Below, one piece after another: positions 1-12,252 of a DNA stretch of 64,000 bases. Every line of letters begins with the position of its first letter. Positions within the stretch are counted from its first letter, which is position 1. Origin of the DNA: Janibacter limosus (lineage in GTDB: Bacteria > Actinomycetota > Actinomycetes > Actinomycetales > Dermatophilaceae); the NCBI RefSeq assembly GCF_004295485.1, contig NZ_CP036164.1, positions 434,001 to 498,000 on the forward strand. The letters run 5' to 3'. Under the pieces are notes generated by a model. The model was not told the origin of the DNA. It saw only the letters and a list, made by a program, of their open reading frames with translations, and ran no database searches. The position numbers and the translations under genes were made by a program.

Positions 1-88
1 CGGGGGCGGCCGCCCACAGGACGGCGAAGACCGCTACGAGGGCTGCGAGCAGGCTCGCTGCCCGGTGCGTCCGACTGGTCCCTGTCAC
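1..88 (-). CDS. Partial CDS, N-terminus of a probable secreted or membrane protein
   Basis: Read on the minus strand, a GTG start at 88 opens a frame running off the window edge. About 29 residues are visible. They begin V-T-G-T-S-R-T-H-R, followed by a strongly hydrophobic Ala/Leu/Val stretch, which is the layout of a signal peptide or first membrane helix. A purine-rich AGGGGG stands 4-5 bases before the GTG and could be its ribosome binding site. The gene is divergent from mfd. Too little is present to name a family. Confidence 0.5.
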   Translation of the reverse strand, partial: MTGTSRTHRAASLLAALVAVFAVLWAAAP

Positions 89-204
89 GTGGCCCCCTGG
101 TCCGTGTCGCTCCCGCCGCGGGTGGCGGTACTGAGTCGTACGTTGCCACACGCAGGCCTGCCGTGGCAGGGCTGTCGGTGGGATGCGGCAGAATCGGGAG
201 AAGA

Positions 205-3843
<3,639 letters not shown>

Positions 3844-3865
3844 GGATCGACGAAAGGACCCACCA

Positions 3866-4432
3866 GTGCTCGGTCGACACCCCATCGGTCGCCCCGCTCG
3901 AGCGGCCGCCCTCGCGGCCGTGGCCGCCCTCGCCCTGAGCGCCTGCGGCGGCTCCGACGGTGCGCCCGCCGAGGGCAGCGACGCGGTCGCCGCCGCCGTC
4001 GCGGGTCAGGACATCACCGTCGGCGACGTGCAGCGCACGACACGTGAGCTGCGCACCTTCCTCGAGGCGCAGGCCGCCAGCTCGGGGCAGCAGCCGCAGC
4101 AGCTGGAAGCGAGCAGCGTCGTCACCCTGCTCGTGCAGGCGCCCGCCGTCCTGGACTTCGCCGAGGAGCAGGACATGCCGGTCCCGTCCGCAGCGTCGGT
4201 GCGCCAGAGCGTGGCCAAGGTCCTGCCGGCGCCCTCCGAGGAGACCGTCGACTTCCTGCGGGCCAACGCGCTCAGCAGCCAGCTCGACGACAAGACGCGC
4301 AAGCAGCTCCTCGCCCACCTGGACAAGCAGACGGTCACGATCAGCCCGCGGTACGCGGCCGCGACCGGCCAGACCCCCGACTGGCTCGAGCAGCCGGTCG
4401 AGCAGCAGCAGGCACCCGTGGAGGCGCCCTGA
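3866..4432 (+). CDS. SurA N-terminal-like lipoprotein
   Basis: A 188-residue lipoprotein. The N-terminus is a short basic and hydrophobic signal ending in the lipobox LSAC, with the lipidated Cys at residue 27. The mature part (ITVGDVQRTTRELRTF...) resembles the helical N-terminal region of SurA/PrsA-type chaperones. No PpiC rotamase domain follows, so a chaperone-like or structural role is inferred rather than isomerase activity. The GTG start at 3866 has GAAAGGA eight bases upstream. An in-frame extension to 3785 overlaps mfd and would hide the signal peptide. Mycobacterium carries a lipoprotein (LpqU) in the same mfd-mazG-eno block. Confidence 0.8.
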   Translation: MLGRHPIGRPARAAALAAVAALALSACGGSDGAPAEGSDAVAAAVAGQDITVGDVQRTTRELRTFLEAQAASSGQQPQQLEASSVVTLLVQAPAVLDFAEEQDMPVPSAASVRQSVAKVLPAPSEETVDFLRANALSSQLDDKTRKQLLAHLDKQTVTISPRYAAATGQTPDWLEQPVEQQQAPVEAP

Positions 4433-5199
4433 GCTCCGGTCGGCTCGTCCTGCTGGCGACCAGTCCTCGCGTCTCGCCGGGCCTGCTGAGCCGGGATGCG
4501 TGGCGCTCGCTCGAGAGCGCCGATCGGGTGCTGGCCGCTGACGGCGGCGACGCCCTCCCGCTCGCGCTCGTCGACGACGGCGTGGGCGTCGAGGTCATCG
4601 CGTCGACCACCGCACGGGAGCGGGCGCGTGAGCTCGTGGCCGCCGCGCGCGGGAGCGTCGTGCTCTGGGCGGGCTCACCCGACGGCGACCCCGGGCTCAG
4701 CGACGCGATCGCGGCCGAGATCTCCCGCCTCGAGGACGCGCCGGAGGTCGAGGTGCTCGTCGGCTCCTGGGACGTCGAGGGTGGTCGGCTGCTGGACGCC
4801 GTCGCCGTGATGGACCGGCTGCGCTCACCGGGCGGGTGCGCCTGGGTCGCGGCGCAGGACCACGCGAGCCTGGCCCCCTTCGTCATGGAGGAGGCGCACG
4901 AGGTGACCGAGGCGCTCGAGGCCGTCATCGCCGACCCCGACGACGTCCGGCTGCGCGCAGACCTGACCGACGAGCTCGGCGACCTGCTCTTCCAGGTGCT
5001 CTTCCACGCCCGGGTCGCCGCCGACCACGTCGGGGCTCCCTTCACCGTCGACGACGTCGCCGCGGCGCTCGTCGACAAGCTGGTGCGCCGCAACCCCCAC
5101 GTCTTCGCCGACGCGCAGGCCGAGACCCTCGAGGAGATCGAGGCGCAGTGGCAGGCGATCAAGCTGCAGGAAAAGGCCGCGCGCGCCGACGACCGCTGA
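4429..5199 (+). CDS. mazG: Nucleoside triphosphate pyrophosphohydrolase MazG, probable CTG start
   Basis: MazG hydrolyses (d)NTPs to monophosphates and cleans damaged nucleotides from the pool. The C-terminal half has the MazG helical core with the metal-binding pattern VMEEAHEVTEALEA and ELGDLLFQVLFHA. The reading frame continues upstream of the first GTG (4528) with a typical actinobacterial MazG beta-strand start (RLVLLATSPRVSPG). There is no ATG, GTG or TTG there, but a CTG at 4429 overlaps the previous stop as CTGA and sits 4 bases after GGAGG. I therefore place the start at this CTG, giving 256 residues; a start at 4528 would delete a conserved segment. The stop codon lies inside the target duplication of the adjacent IS element. 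Confidence 0.85.
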   Translation: MSSGRLVLLATSPRVSPGLLSRDAWRSLESADRVLAADGGDALPLALVDDGVGVEVIASTTARERARELVAAARGSVVLWAGSPDGDPGLSDAIAAEISRLEDAPEVEVLVGSWDVEGGRLLDAVAVMDRLRSPGGCAWVAAQDHASLAPFVMEEAHEVTEALEAVIADPDDVRLRADLTDELGDLLFQVLFHARVAADHVGAPFTVDDVAAALVDKLVRRNPHVFADAQAETLEEIEAQWQAIKLQEKAARADDR

Positions 5200-5200
5200 G
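5196..5200. repeat. Target-site duplication CTGAG, left
   Basis: Five bases, CTGAG, directly abutting the left inverted repeat of the IS1380-family element. The same five bases follow the right inverted repeat at 6852-6856. The mazG stop codon TGA is part of this duplication, so the insertion left mazG intact. Confidence 0.85.
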
Positions 5201-6851
5201 CCCGGATCCACCGTCCGGGTTCTCGTGACGGCGTGATTCACGATTTTCGGGTGGTCGCGTGTGAGGGCGTGAGGTAGTCGCCGGTCTGTCCGGCTCTTCC
5301 ACTGCAGGTCCTTGGTCGTGCCCCGGCGGGGCTGGTGGTCAGTTCCTCGCGGTGCCTGGTGGTGCGCAGGTGGCGGCGAACAGGACTTCCCAGGCGTACT
5401 GCCAGGGCCAGCCCTCGGGCAGATGCAGGCGCAGGCGGCGGGCGGAGCGGGCCAGCCGGGCCGGGACGCTGATCAGTTGGTCGCGGATGGTGGCGGTGGT
5501 GGCCTTGGCGTGGAAGAGGGAGGCCAGGGCCCCGGCGGCGCGGGTGAGGTTGAACGCGATCGCGGCCAGCACCAGCCAGGCACTGTTCGCCGCGAACGAG
5601 CCAGAGGGTGCGTGGGCCAGGGGACCGGAGCGCAGGTCGGCGTGGACCTGCTCGATGATGGCGTGGGCGCGGTGCGCGACCTCCGCGTCGAGCATGGGCA
5701 GCGGGGTGTCGGTGAACACGCCGTGGTGGCGGTAGGTGGGGAACAGCTCGCCTTGCCCGGCGGGCACGCTGGTGGGGTTGAGGCGCTTGACGCGGCGCAC
5801 GATCAGCCGGGCGGTGATGTGCTCACTCTTGCGGCGGGAGGTGAACGCGGTGAAGGGAATCTCGGCGACCTCGGCGTCAGAAACCAGACGCTGTTCGTCC
5901 TCGTCCCAGATCGCGTTGGGGTAGCGGATCGGGACCCACGATTCCTCGCTGATGGTCGAGATCGCCGCTGTGACAGCTGTGTTCATCCGGGCGGTGACGG
6001 AGAACCTGGCACCGGACCGGTGGGCGGCGGCGGCCACGTCGTGGCCGTAATAGGCGGAGTCGGCGCGCACGATCAGCTCGCCGGTCGCGCCGGCGGCGCG
6101 GCTGGTGGCCAGTGCGTCGGCGACGAACTTGCCCGCGCCGCGGGCGGAGTTGGTGTTGCCCTTGCGCAGTCGGGTGCCCACGATGACCGGCGCGGCCAGC
6201 GGGGTGGACAGGGTGGCGATCAACGCGTTGACGCCCTTGACGTGGTTGTAGCCGTAGCCGACGCCTTGCTTGGCGTAGCCGTGGGTGGCCTTGATCGTGT
6301 CGTCGACGTCCAGGTAGGCGATTCGGTGCGCGCCGGGCAGGACCGGAGACTGTTTGGTCAGGCCGGTCAGGAACCGGGAGGCGATCGCGTCCAGCTGCCG
6401 CACGTGCCCGAAGGTGAAGGTGCGCAAGAACGTGCCCAGCGTGGAGGGAGCGCGTACCCCGGTGAACAGGCGGTCCATCCCGCCGTGGCGCAGCAGGTCC
6501 ATGTCATCGATGGAGTCCGCGCCGGCGACCATCCCCGCGACCAGGGCGGGGATCTTCAGGTGCGCGTTGGCGCTGCCGTCCCCCTCGAGTGTCAGGTGCT
6601 TGGTGACCAGCCGGGCCAGGCCGGCGCGCTGGGCCAGCGCCATGGTCGGGGCCAGCCCGGCGCAGGAGACCAGGTTCGGGTCATCGAAAACGGCGGTGAG
6701 GTTGTGAGAGGATTGCATCTACCGGATGCCCCTTCTTTGCTTGGTGAACTGGAACTGTCGTAAGTCCCAATTCTCCTCGCTCGCAGGGGCATTCGCATGT
6801 TCCGACCCGCACAACTGCCTACGTCATCGACACCTCATCGGTGGATCCGGG
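5201..6851 (-). mobile_element. IS1380-family insertion sequence, complete
   Basis: A 1651-bp element bounded by perfect 13-bp terminal inverted repeats (CCCGGATCCACCG at the left, its complement at 6839-6851). The arms keep scattered matches further inward, for example a shared TGACG. It is flanked by the 5-bp direct repeat CTGAG, a duplication size compatible with IS1380 elements. It carries one intact transposase on the minus strand. It separates mazG from the VOC-GNAT gene, which would have been only 27 bp downstream of the mazG stop before insertion. The perfect ends and intact gene suggest recent arrival. Confidence 0.9.
5339..6718 (-). CDS. IS1380-family DDE transposase
   Basis: A full-length 459-residue transposase that cuts and rejoins DNA at the element ends. 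Recognisable family segments include an N-terminal DNA-binding part (residues 1-110), the first catalytic Asp in YLDVDDTIKATHG, the second Asp in IVRADSAYYG, and the C-terminal region with the catalytic Glu near IIEQVHADLR followed by AAIAFNLTRAAG. The ATG at 6718 and TGA at 5339 lie well inside the terminal repeats. No frameshift is seen, so the element may be active. A shorter overlapping frame at its 5' end is judged a shadow. Confidence 0.93.
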   Translation of the reverse strand: MQSSHNLTAVFDDPNLVSCAGLAPTMALAQRAGLARLVTKHLTLEGDGSANAHLKIPALVAGMVAGADSIDDMDLLRHGGMDRLFTGVRAPSTLGTFLRTFTFGHVRQLDAIASRFLTGLTKQSPVLPGAHRIAYLDVDDTIKATHGYAKQGVGYGYNHVKGVNALIATLSTPLAAPVIVGTRLRKGNTNSARGAGKFVADALATSRAAGATGELIVRADSAYYGHDVAAAAHRSGARFSVTARMNTAVTAAISTISEESWVPIRYPNAIWDEDEQRLVSDAEVAEIPFTAFTSRRKSEHITARLIVRRVKRLNPTSVPAGQGELFPTYRHHGVFTDTPLPMLDAEVAHRAHAIIEQVHADLRSGPLAHAPSGSFAANSAWLVLAAIAFNLTRAAGALASLFHAKATTATIRDQLISVPARLARSARRLRLHLPEGWPWQYAWEVLFAATCAPPGTARN

Positions 6852-6856
6852 CTGAG
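6852..6856. repeat. Target-site duplication CTGAG, right
   Basis: Direct copy of the five bases at the left end of the IS1380-family element. Deleting the element and one copy restores a continuous mazG 3' end followed closely by the VOC-GNAT gene. Confidence 0.85.
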
Positions 6857-6869
6857 GCCCACCCCTTCA

Positions 6870-6875
6870 TAGGGT
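6870..6875 (+). promoter_or_regulatory. -10-like TAGGGT, probable leaderless promoter
   Basis: TAGGGT ends 7 bases before the ATG of the VOC-GNAT gene, so the transcript would begin at or next to the start codon. The matching -35 region would fall in or beside the right end of the IS element, so the insertion may have changed expression. Confidence 0.45.
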
Positions 6876-6882
6876 CGGGGGC

Positions 6883-8004
6883 ATGGACCCCCGGATCAGC
6901 TTCGTCACCCTCGTCGTGGACGACCTCGACGCCGCGCGCCGCTTCTACGTGGCCGGGCTGGGGTGGCCGGTGGCGCTCGAGGTGCCCGGTGAGGTCGTGA
7001 TGATCCGGGTGGGGGAGCAGCAGGTCCTCAGCCTGTGGACGACCGACGGCTTCGAAGGGGAGGTCGGTCCAGTCCGACGCGGGGCCGGGATCGTGCCGAT
7101 CACGTTGGCGCACAACGTCGCCACGTCGCGAGAGGTGGACGAGATCCTCGCCCTGGCGAGTGCGGCGGGCTCCTCGGACGTGGGTGAGGCGCAGCCGCGT
7201 GACTGGGGTGGGTACACCGGCTACTTCGCCGACCCGGCCGGGTTCCGCTGGGAGATCGCGGTCAACCCCGGGCCCATCGGGGAGTCCGTCCTGCCGCCGG
7301 ACTCGCGGGCGGAGGTCGTCCGCAACGACCTCGACCAGCCCGTGGGCCCCGACCTGCCCGCCTGGACCCCGCCGCCCCGACCCGAGCTCGAGGCGATCAC
7401 CGGCGCGTACTGCTCCCTCGAGCCCCTGGCCACCGGCCACACCGACGAGCTCTTCGTCGAGCTGGGCGCCATCGACCCCTCCCTCTGGACCTATCTGGGG
7501 GAGGACCCGATCACCGAGGCGGCCCCCTTCGCCCGGTACGTCGCCGGGAGGCTGACCGATGACTCGGTCGAGGTCGTCATCCGCGACGCCGATGGCGTGG
7601 CGTGCGGGCTGGTGGCCCTCATGCGGATCGACCACGCCCACGGCGGCGTCGAGATCGGCAACGTCCTGCTCGGCCCCCGCCTCCGGCGCACCACCGCCGC
7701 GACCGAGGCGATGGCGCTGCTCGCGCGGCACGTCTTCGACCTCGGCTACCGCCGCTACGAGTGGAAGTGCGACGCGCTCAACGCGCCCTCCCGACGCGCG
7801 GCCGAGCGGCTCGGGTTCGCCTACGAGGGCACCTTCCGCCGGCACCGCGTGACGAAGGGGAGGTCCCGCGACACCGCGTGGTTCGCGATGACCGACGACG
7901 ACTGGCCGCGCATCCGGGCCGCGCACGACGCGTGGTTGGCGGAGGGCAACTTCGTCGACGGGGTCCAGCAGCGCCGCCTGGCCGACCTGCTCGCGGTGGG
8001 CTGA
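6883..8004 (+). CDS. VOC (glyoxalase-like) and GNAT acetyltransferase fusion protein
   Basis: A 373-residue two-domain protein. Residues 1-125 match the vicinal-oxygen-chelate/glyoxalase fold (FVTLVVDDLDAARRFYVAGLGWPV at the start, GYFADPAGFRWEIA at the end). Residues 165-360 are a RimJ/RimL-type GNAT domain (IGNVLLGPRLRRT, then NAPSRRAAERLGFAYEG), which would transfer acetyl from acetyl-CoA to an amine. A Pro-rich linker near 140-160 joins them. The VOC part resembles bleomycin-resistance-like binding proteins, so binding plus acetylation of a small molecule is a reasonable inference; the substrate is unknown. The start is fixed by the -10-like hexamer just upstream rather than by a ribosome binding site. 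Confidence 0.85.
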   Translation: MDPRISFVTLVVDDLDAARRFYVAGLGWPVALEVPGEVVMIRVGEQQVLSLWTTDGFEGEVGPVRRGAGIVPITLAHNVATSREVDEILALASAAGSSDVGEAQPRDWGGYTGYFADPAGFRWEIAVNPGPIGESVLPPDSRAEVVRNDLDQPVGPDLPAWTPPPRPELEAITGAYCSLEPLATGHTDELFVELGAIDPSLWTYLGEDPITEAAPFARYVAGRLTDDSVEVVIRDADGVACGLVALMRIDHAHGGVEIGNVLLGPRLRRTTAATEAMALLARHVFDLGYRRYEWKCDALNAPSRRAAERLGFAYEGTFRRHRVTKGRSRDTAWFAMTDDDWPRIRAAHDAWLAEGNFVDGVQQRRLADLLAVG

Positions 8005-8118
8005 CCTCCGCTCGCCGCGGGAGCAGCGCAGCGTGTGACGCGGGCCGCGTGGGGTGGGTCGGACCGCGACCAGCCCCCGGGGAGCGGTTACGCTCGGACA
8101 CGTCCTTCCCCGTGTTGA

Positions 8119-9423
<1,305 letters not shown>

Positions 9424-9431
9424 TCCCCGTC

Positions 9432-9971
9432 ATGGCCGGTACGCCGCGTCGTCGCCCCACCCGCTCCAGCGGGCAGGGCGCGACGCGGCGAGCCCGCACG
9501 ACCCGCCCCGCGGGACGGGCAGGGACGCGCACCCCACGACCTCGGACCGGGGCCGCGGCCCGACGGGCCCAGCAGGGGCGGGCCGTCATGACGACCCGTC
9601 GCTGGGTGGTGCTCGGGTCGCTCGGTCTGCTGCTGGCCGTCATGCTCCTGCCGACCGGCAAGTCCTGGTACGACCAGCGTCAGCGGCTCGCCGACCTGCG
9701 CCAGCAGGTCTCGGCGCAGGAGGCCAATGTCGACACCCTCTCGCGCGAGCGCGACCTGTGGGGGACCGACGAGTACGTCGAGGCCCAGGCCCGCAAGCGG
9801 CTGAAGTTCGTCATGCCGGGGGAGCGGTCCTACACCGTGATCGACCCGGACGGGGACGGCCCGTCGGTCGACCCTCAGACCGGAGCGGTGACGGCACCAT
9901 CCACCCAGCCGTGGTACGAGCAGATCTCCTCCTCCGTGGAGTCCGCCGACGACCCCGCCTCGGCGCGGTGA
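9432..9971 (+). CDS. ftsB: FtsB/DivIC-type septum formation initiator
   Basis: A 179-residue bitopic membrane protein of the divisome. Residues 1-55 are very basic and Arg/Thr/Pro-rich (cytoplasmic). One membrane helix spans about 57-77 (WVVLGSLGLLLAVMLLP), followed by a coiled coil near 80-108 (RQRLADLRQQVSAQEANVDTL) and the conserved DEYVEAQARKRLKFVMPGE motif. The protein bridges FtsL and FtsQ during cell division in well-studied bacteria. It lies 8 bp after eno and overlaps the DUF501 gene by 4 bp, so translation is likely coupled. The long basic N-terminus is common in actinobacterial versions. Confidence 0.9.
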   Translation: MAGTPRRRPTRSSGQGATRRARTTRPAGRAGTRTPRPRTGAAARRAQQGRAVMTTRRWVVLGSLGLLLAVMLLPTGKSWYDQRQRLADLRQQVSAQEANVDTLSRERDLWGTDEYVEAQARKRLKFVMPGERSYTVIDPDGDGPSVDPQTGAVTAPSTQPWYEQISSSVESADDPASAR

Positions 9972-10504
9972 CTCGCGACGAGTGGGGCAACGACCTTGAC
10001 CGGGTCGACCCCGTGGACCTGGAGATCGTGCACCGACAGCTCGGCCGACCGGCCCGGGCGACGGTCGACGTGGCCCACCGGTGCCCGTGCGGCGGGCCCA
10101 CCGTCCTGCGCACGGAGCCACGGCTGCCCGGCGGCACACCCTTCCCCACGACCTTCTACGCGACCTGCCCGCGACTGACCGGGGCGATCTCCACCCTGGA
10201 GACCAGCGGGCTGATGGCGCAGATGTCGCAGCGACTGCTCGAGGACGAGGACCTGGCCGCCCGCTACCGCGCGGCCCACGACGACTACCTGGCCCGGCGT
10301 GCCGAGCTCGGCGACGTCCCCGAGATCGACGGCATCTCCGCGGGCGGCATGCCCACCCGCGTCAAGTGCCTGCACGTCCTCGTCGCGCACTCGCTGGCCG
10401 CCGGCCCCGGGGTCAACCCGCTCGGCGACGAGGCCCTCGACCTGCTGCCCCAGTGGTGGTGCGCCAGCCCGTGCGTCAGCACGGACGAAGGGAGCGAGCG
10501 ATGA
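9968..10504 (+). CDS. DUF501 family protein
   Basis: A 178-residue cytoplasmic protein of unknown function found next to ppx in most actinobacteria. Conserved features visible are the Cys-containing AHRCPCGGPTVLRTEPRLPGGTPFPTTFYATCP segment near residues 34-68 and the motif GMPTRVKCLHVLVAHSLA near 125, with further Cys at the C-terminus (WWCASPC). The spaced Cys and His suggest a metal site, which is inference. The GTG start overlaps the FtsB stop as GTGA, and the stop overlaps the ppx start as ATGA, so the three genes are translationally linked. Confidence 0.88.
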   Translation: MTRDEWGNDLDRVDPVDLEIVHRQLGRPARATVDVAHRCPCGGPTVLRTEPRLPGGTPFPTTFYATCPRLTGAISTLETSGLMAQMSQRLLEDEDLAARYRAAHDDYLARRAELGDVPEIDGISAGGMPTRVKCLHVLVAHSLAAGPGVNPLGDEALDLLPQWWCASPCVSTDEGSER

Positions 10505-11496
10505 GAGTCGCTGCCGTCGACTGCGGGACCAACTCGATCCGTCTGCTCGTCGCGGACATCGACGAGACCGCCTCCGAGACGACGCCGATCGTCGACGTCG
10601 TGCGCCGCAGCGAGGTGGTGCGACTGGGGCAGGGCGTGGACACGACGGGATACCTGGCGCCCGAGGCGCTCGCCCGGACCCTGGACATGTGCCGCGAGTA
10701 CGCGGAGCAGTGCCGCCACCACGCGGTGCCACCCGGCAATGTCCGCTTCGTCGCGACATCGGCCTCGCGGGACGCCAGCAACGCCGACGAGTTCATCGCC
10801 GGCGTGCGCGAGGCCTTCGGTGAGCTCGACGTCGTCCCCGAGGTCGTCCCCGGCTCCGAGGAGGCCGCGCTCAGCTTCACCGGCGCGACGGGCGGGCTGC
10901 TCGCAGCCGGGTTCGAGGGGCCCTACCTCGTGGCCGACATCGGCGGTGGCTCGACGGAGCTCGCCCGGGGTACCCACGAGGTCGTCGCCGGCACCTCCCT
11001 CGACATCGGTTCGGTGCGGCTCACCGAGCGGCACCACCGCACGGACCCGCCCACCCAGGAGGTGATCGACGCCGCGCGCTTCGACATCGCCGAGGCACTG
11101 GACGAGGCAGAGGCCCAGGTCGGCCTCGGTGGGGTCACGACGGTCGTCGGTCTGGCCGGGTCGGTCACCACGGTGGCGGCCCTCGCCCTCCAGCTCGACT
11201 CGTACGACCCCTCCGCCATCCACCTGGCGCGCATCTCCATCGACGAGATGATGACCGCGTGCGAGCGGCTGATCCTCAGCACGCGTGCCGAGCGGGCGGC
11301 CCAACCCTTCATGCACCCGGGGCGGGTCGACGTCATCGGCGCCGGCGCGCTCATCTGGTGGGAGATCCTCGAGCGCACGCGCGGTGCCAACGGCCCCGAC
11401 CTCGTCGTGACGGTCTCCGAGCGGGACATCCTCGACGGCATCGCACTGTCGATCGTGCATCCTGCTGTGGTGGAGGACGAGTCCGCGACGGACTGA
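10501..11496 (+). CDS. ppx: Ppx/GppA-family exopolyphosphatase
   Basis: A 331-residue ASKHA-fold phosphatase that removes terminal phosphate from polyphosphate or from guanosine pentaphosphate. Visible motifs are AAVDCGTNSIRLLVAD (phosphate 1 loop), FVATSASRDASN, the ADIGGGSTELA loop near residue 143, and VGLAGSVTTVAAL. The length matches the short actinobacterial Ppx form, which lacks the C-terminal HD domain of the E. coli enzyme. It is the last gene of the eno block and is followed 7 bp later by a tRNA gene. Polyphosphate versus pppGpp specificity cannot be told from sequence. Confidence 0.9.
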   Translation: MRVAAVDCGTNSIRLLVADIDETASETTPIVDVVRRSEVVRLGQGVDTTGYLAPEALARTLDMCREYAEQCRHHAVPPGNVRFVATSASRDASNADEFIAGVREAFGELDVVPEVVPGSEEAALSFTGATGGLLAAGFEGPYLVADIGGGSTELARGTHEVVAGTSLDIGSVRLTERHHRTDPPTQEVIDAARFDIAEALDEAEAQVGLGGVTTVVGLAGSVTTVAALALQLDSYDPSAIHLARISIDEMMTACERLILSTRAERAAQPFMHPGRVDVIGAGALIWWEILERTRGANGPDLVVTVSERDILDGIALSIVHPAVVEDESATD

Positions 11497-11503
11497 GCGT
11501 CAC

Positions 11504-11578
11504 GCCCCTGTAGTCCAACTGGCAGAGACGCGCCACTTAAAATGGCGACCGGTGCGGGTTCGAGTCCCGCCGGGGGCA
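11504..11578 (+). tRNA. tRNA with anticodon TAA (tRNA-Leu by codon), short variable loop
   Basis: A 75-nt cloverleaf. The acceptor GCCCCTG pairs with CGGGGGC, with one T-G wobble. The D arm GTCC/AGAC has loop AACTGGCAG. The anticodon stem CGCCA/TGGCG has loop CTTAAAA, giving anticodon TAA at 11538-11540. The T arm GCGGG/CCCGC has loop TTCGAGT, and the discriminator is A. CCA is not encoded. By codon (UUA) this is tRNA-Leu. The variable region is only 6 nt (ACCGGT), so it is class I in shape, whereas Leu tRNAs normally have a long variable arm. Confidence 0.85.
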
Positions 11579-11650
11579 CTTGATGGTTTCGGCGCCGTCA
11601 CGGCCGGAGGCAGGATCGCTCCACGTACCCGACAGCTGTCCGGGGATCCT

Positions 11651-12139
11651 TCAGGCGGGCAGGTCAGGGGTCGGGCGGGCGTCGCGGCGGACGAAGGCGA
11701 CGTCCGCATCGGAGACGATCCTGCCCCGGGCGTCGACCAAGCAGGCGCGGACGGGCTCTGCCGCGTCGGTGGTGACGGGGAGGAATCGTGGTCCCTGCTC
11801 TCGGGGGACATGCGCCACGCCCCACTGCTGCAGGGCGACCATGACGGTCTTCAGGTCCTCACCTGCAGGTGTGAGGTCGTAGGCGTCGCGGGTGCGCTGG
11901 CCGGGCTCTCGGTAGGGCACCTTGTCGAGGACCCCCTGCTCCACGAGCATGCTCAGCCGGGCAGTGAGGACGTCGGACGCGATGCCCAGGCGCTCGCGGA
12001 GCTGTCCGAAGGTCCGGGTGCCGAGGAGTGCCTCGCGGATGATCAAGAAGCTCCAGGAGTCACTGAGCACCCCGAGGCTGCGGATGATGGAGCACGGGTC
12101 GTCCAGGGCCCGGGCGAGCGTCGGGGACTGTCGAGGCAT
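11651..12139 (-). CDS. HxlR-family winged-helix transcriptional regulator
   Basis: A 162-residue regulator with the HxlR/MarR-like winged helix near residues 13-105 (CSIIRSLGVLSDSWSFLIIREALLGTRTFGQLRERLGIA, then LTARLSMLVEQGVLDKVPY). The C-terminal 60 residues form a short extension. The ATG at 12139 is chosen because GGGAGG lies nine bases upstream. An alternative ATG at 12148 directly abuts that site, and the longer open frame to 12268 crosses the operator. It is divergent from a broken MFS transporter, with a perfect inverted repeat between them, so it most likely represses that transporter and itself. The inducer is unknown. Confidence 0.85.
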   Translation of the reverse strand: MPRQSPTLARALDDPCSIIRSLGVLSDSWSFLIIREALLGTRTFGQLRERLGIASDVLTARLSMLVEQGVLDKVPYREPGQRTRDAYDLTPAGEDLKTVMVALQQWGVAHVPREQGPRFLPVTTDAAEPVRACLVDARGRIVSDADVAFVRRDARPTPDLPA

Positions 12140-12198
12140 ACCGGTCATCCTCCCTGACCTCGGCGTGGACGAGACATGGACAAGGCCATGACATCTGT

Positions 12199-12213
12199 GT
12201 TGGTATAACCAAC
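12199..12213. promoter_or_regulatory. Inverted repeat operator between HxlR gene and MFS gene
   Basis: GTTGGTATAACCAAC, two perfect 6-bp arms around ATA. It lies in the divergent promoter region, 60 bp upstream of the regulator start and 39 bp upstream of the transporter start. The placement and symmetry fit a dimeric HxlR binding site. TATAAC inside it may double as a -10 element. Confidence 0.6.
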
Positions 12214-12252
12214 CTAGCACTTGATCGTCCGACGCCTCCAGGAGCTCCCGGC

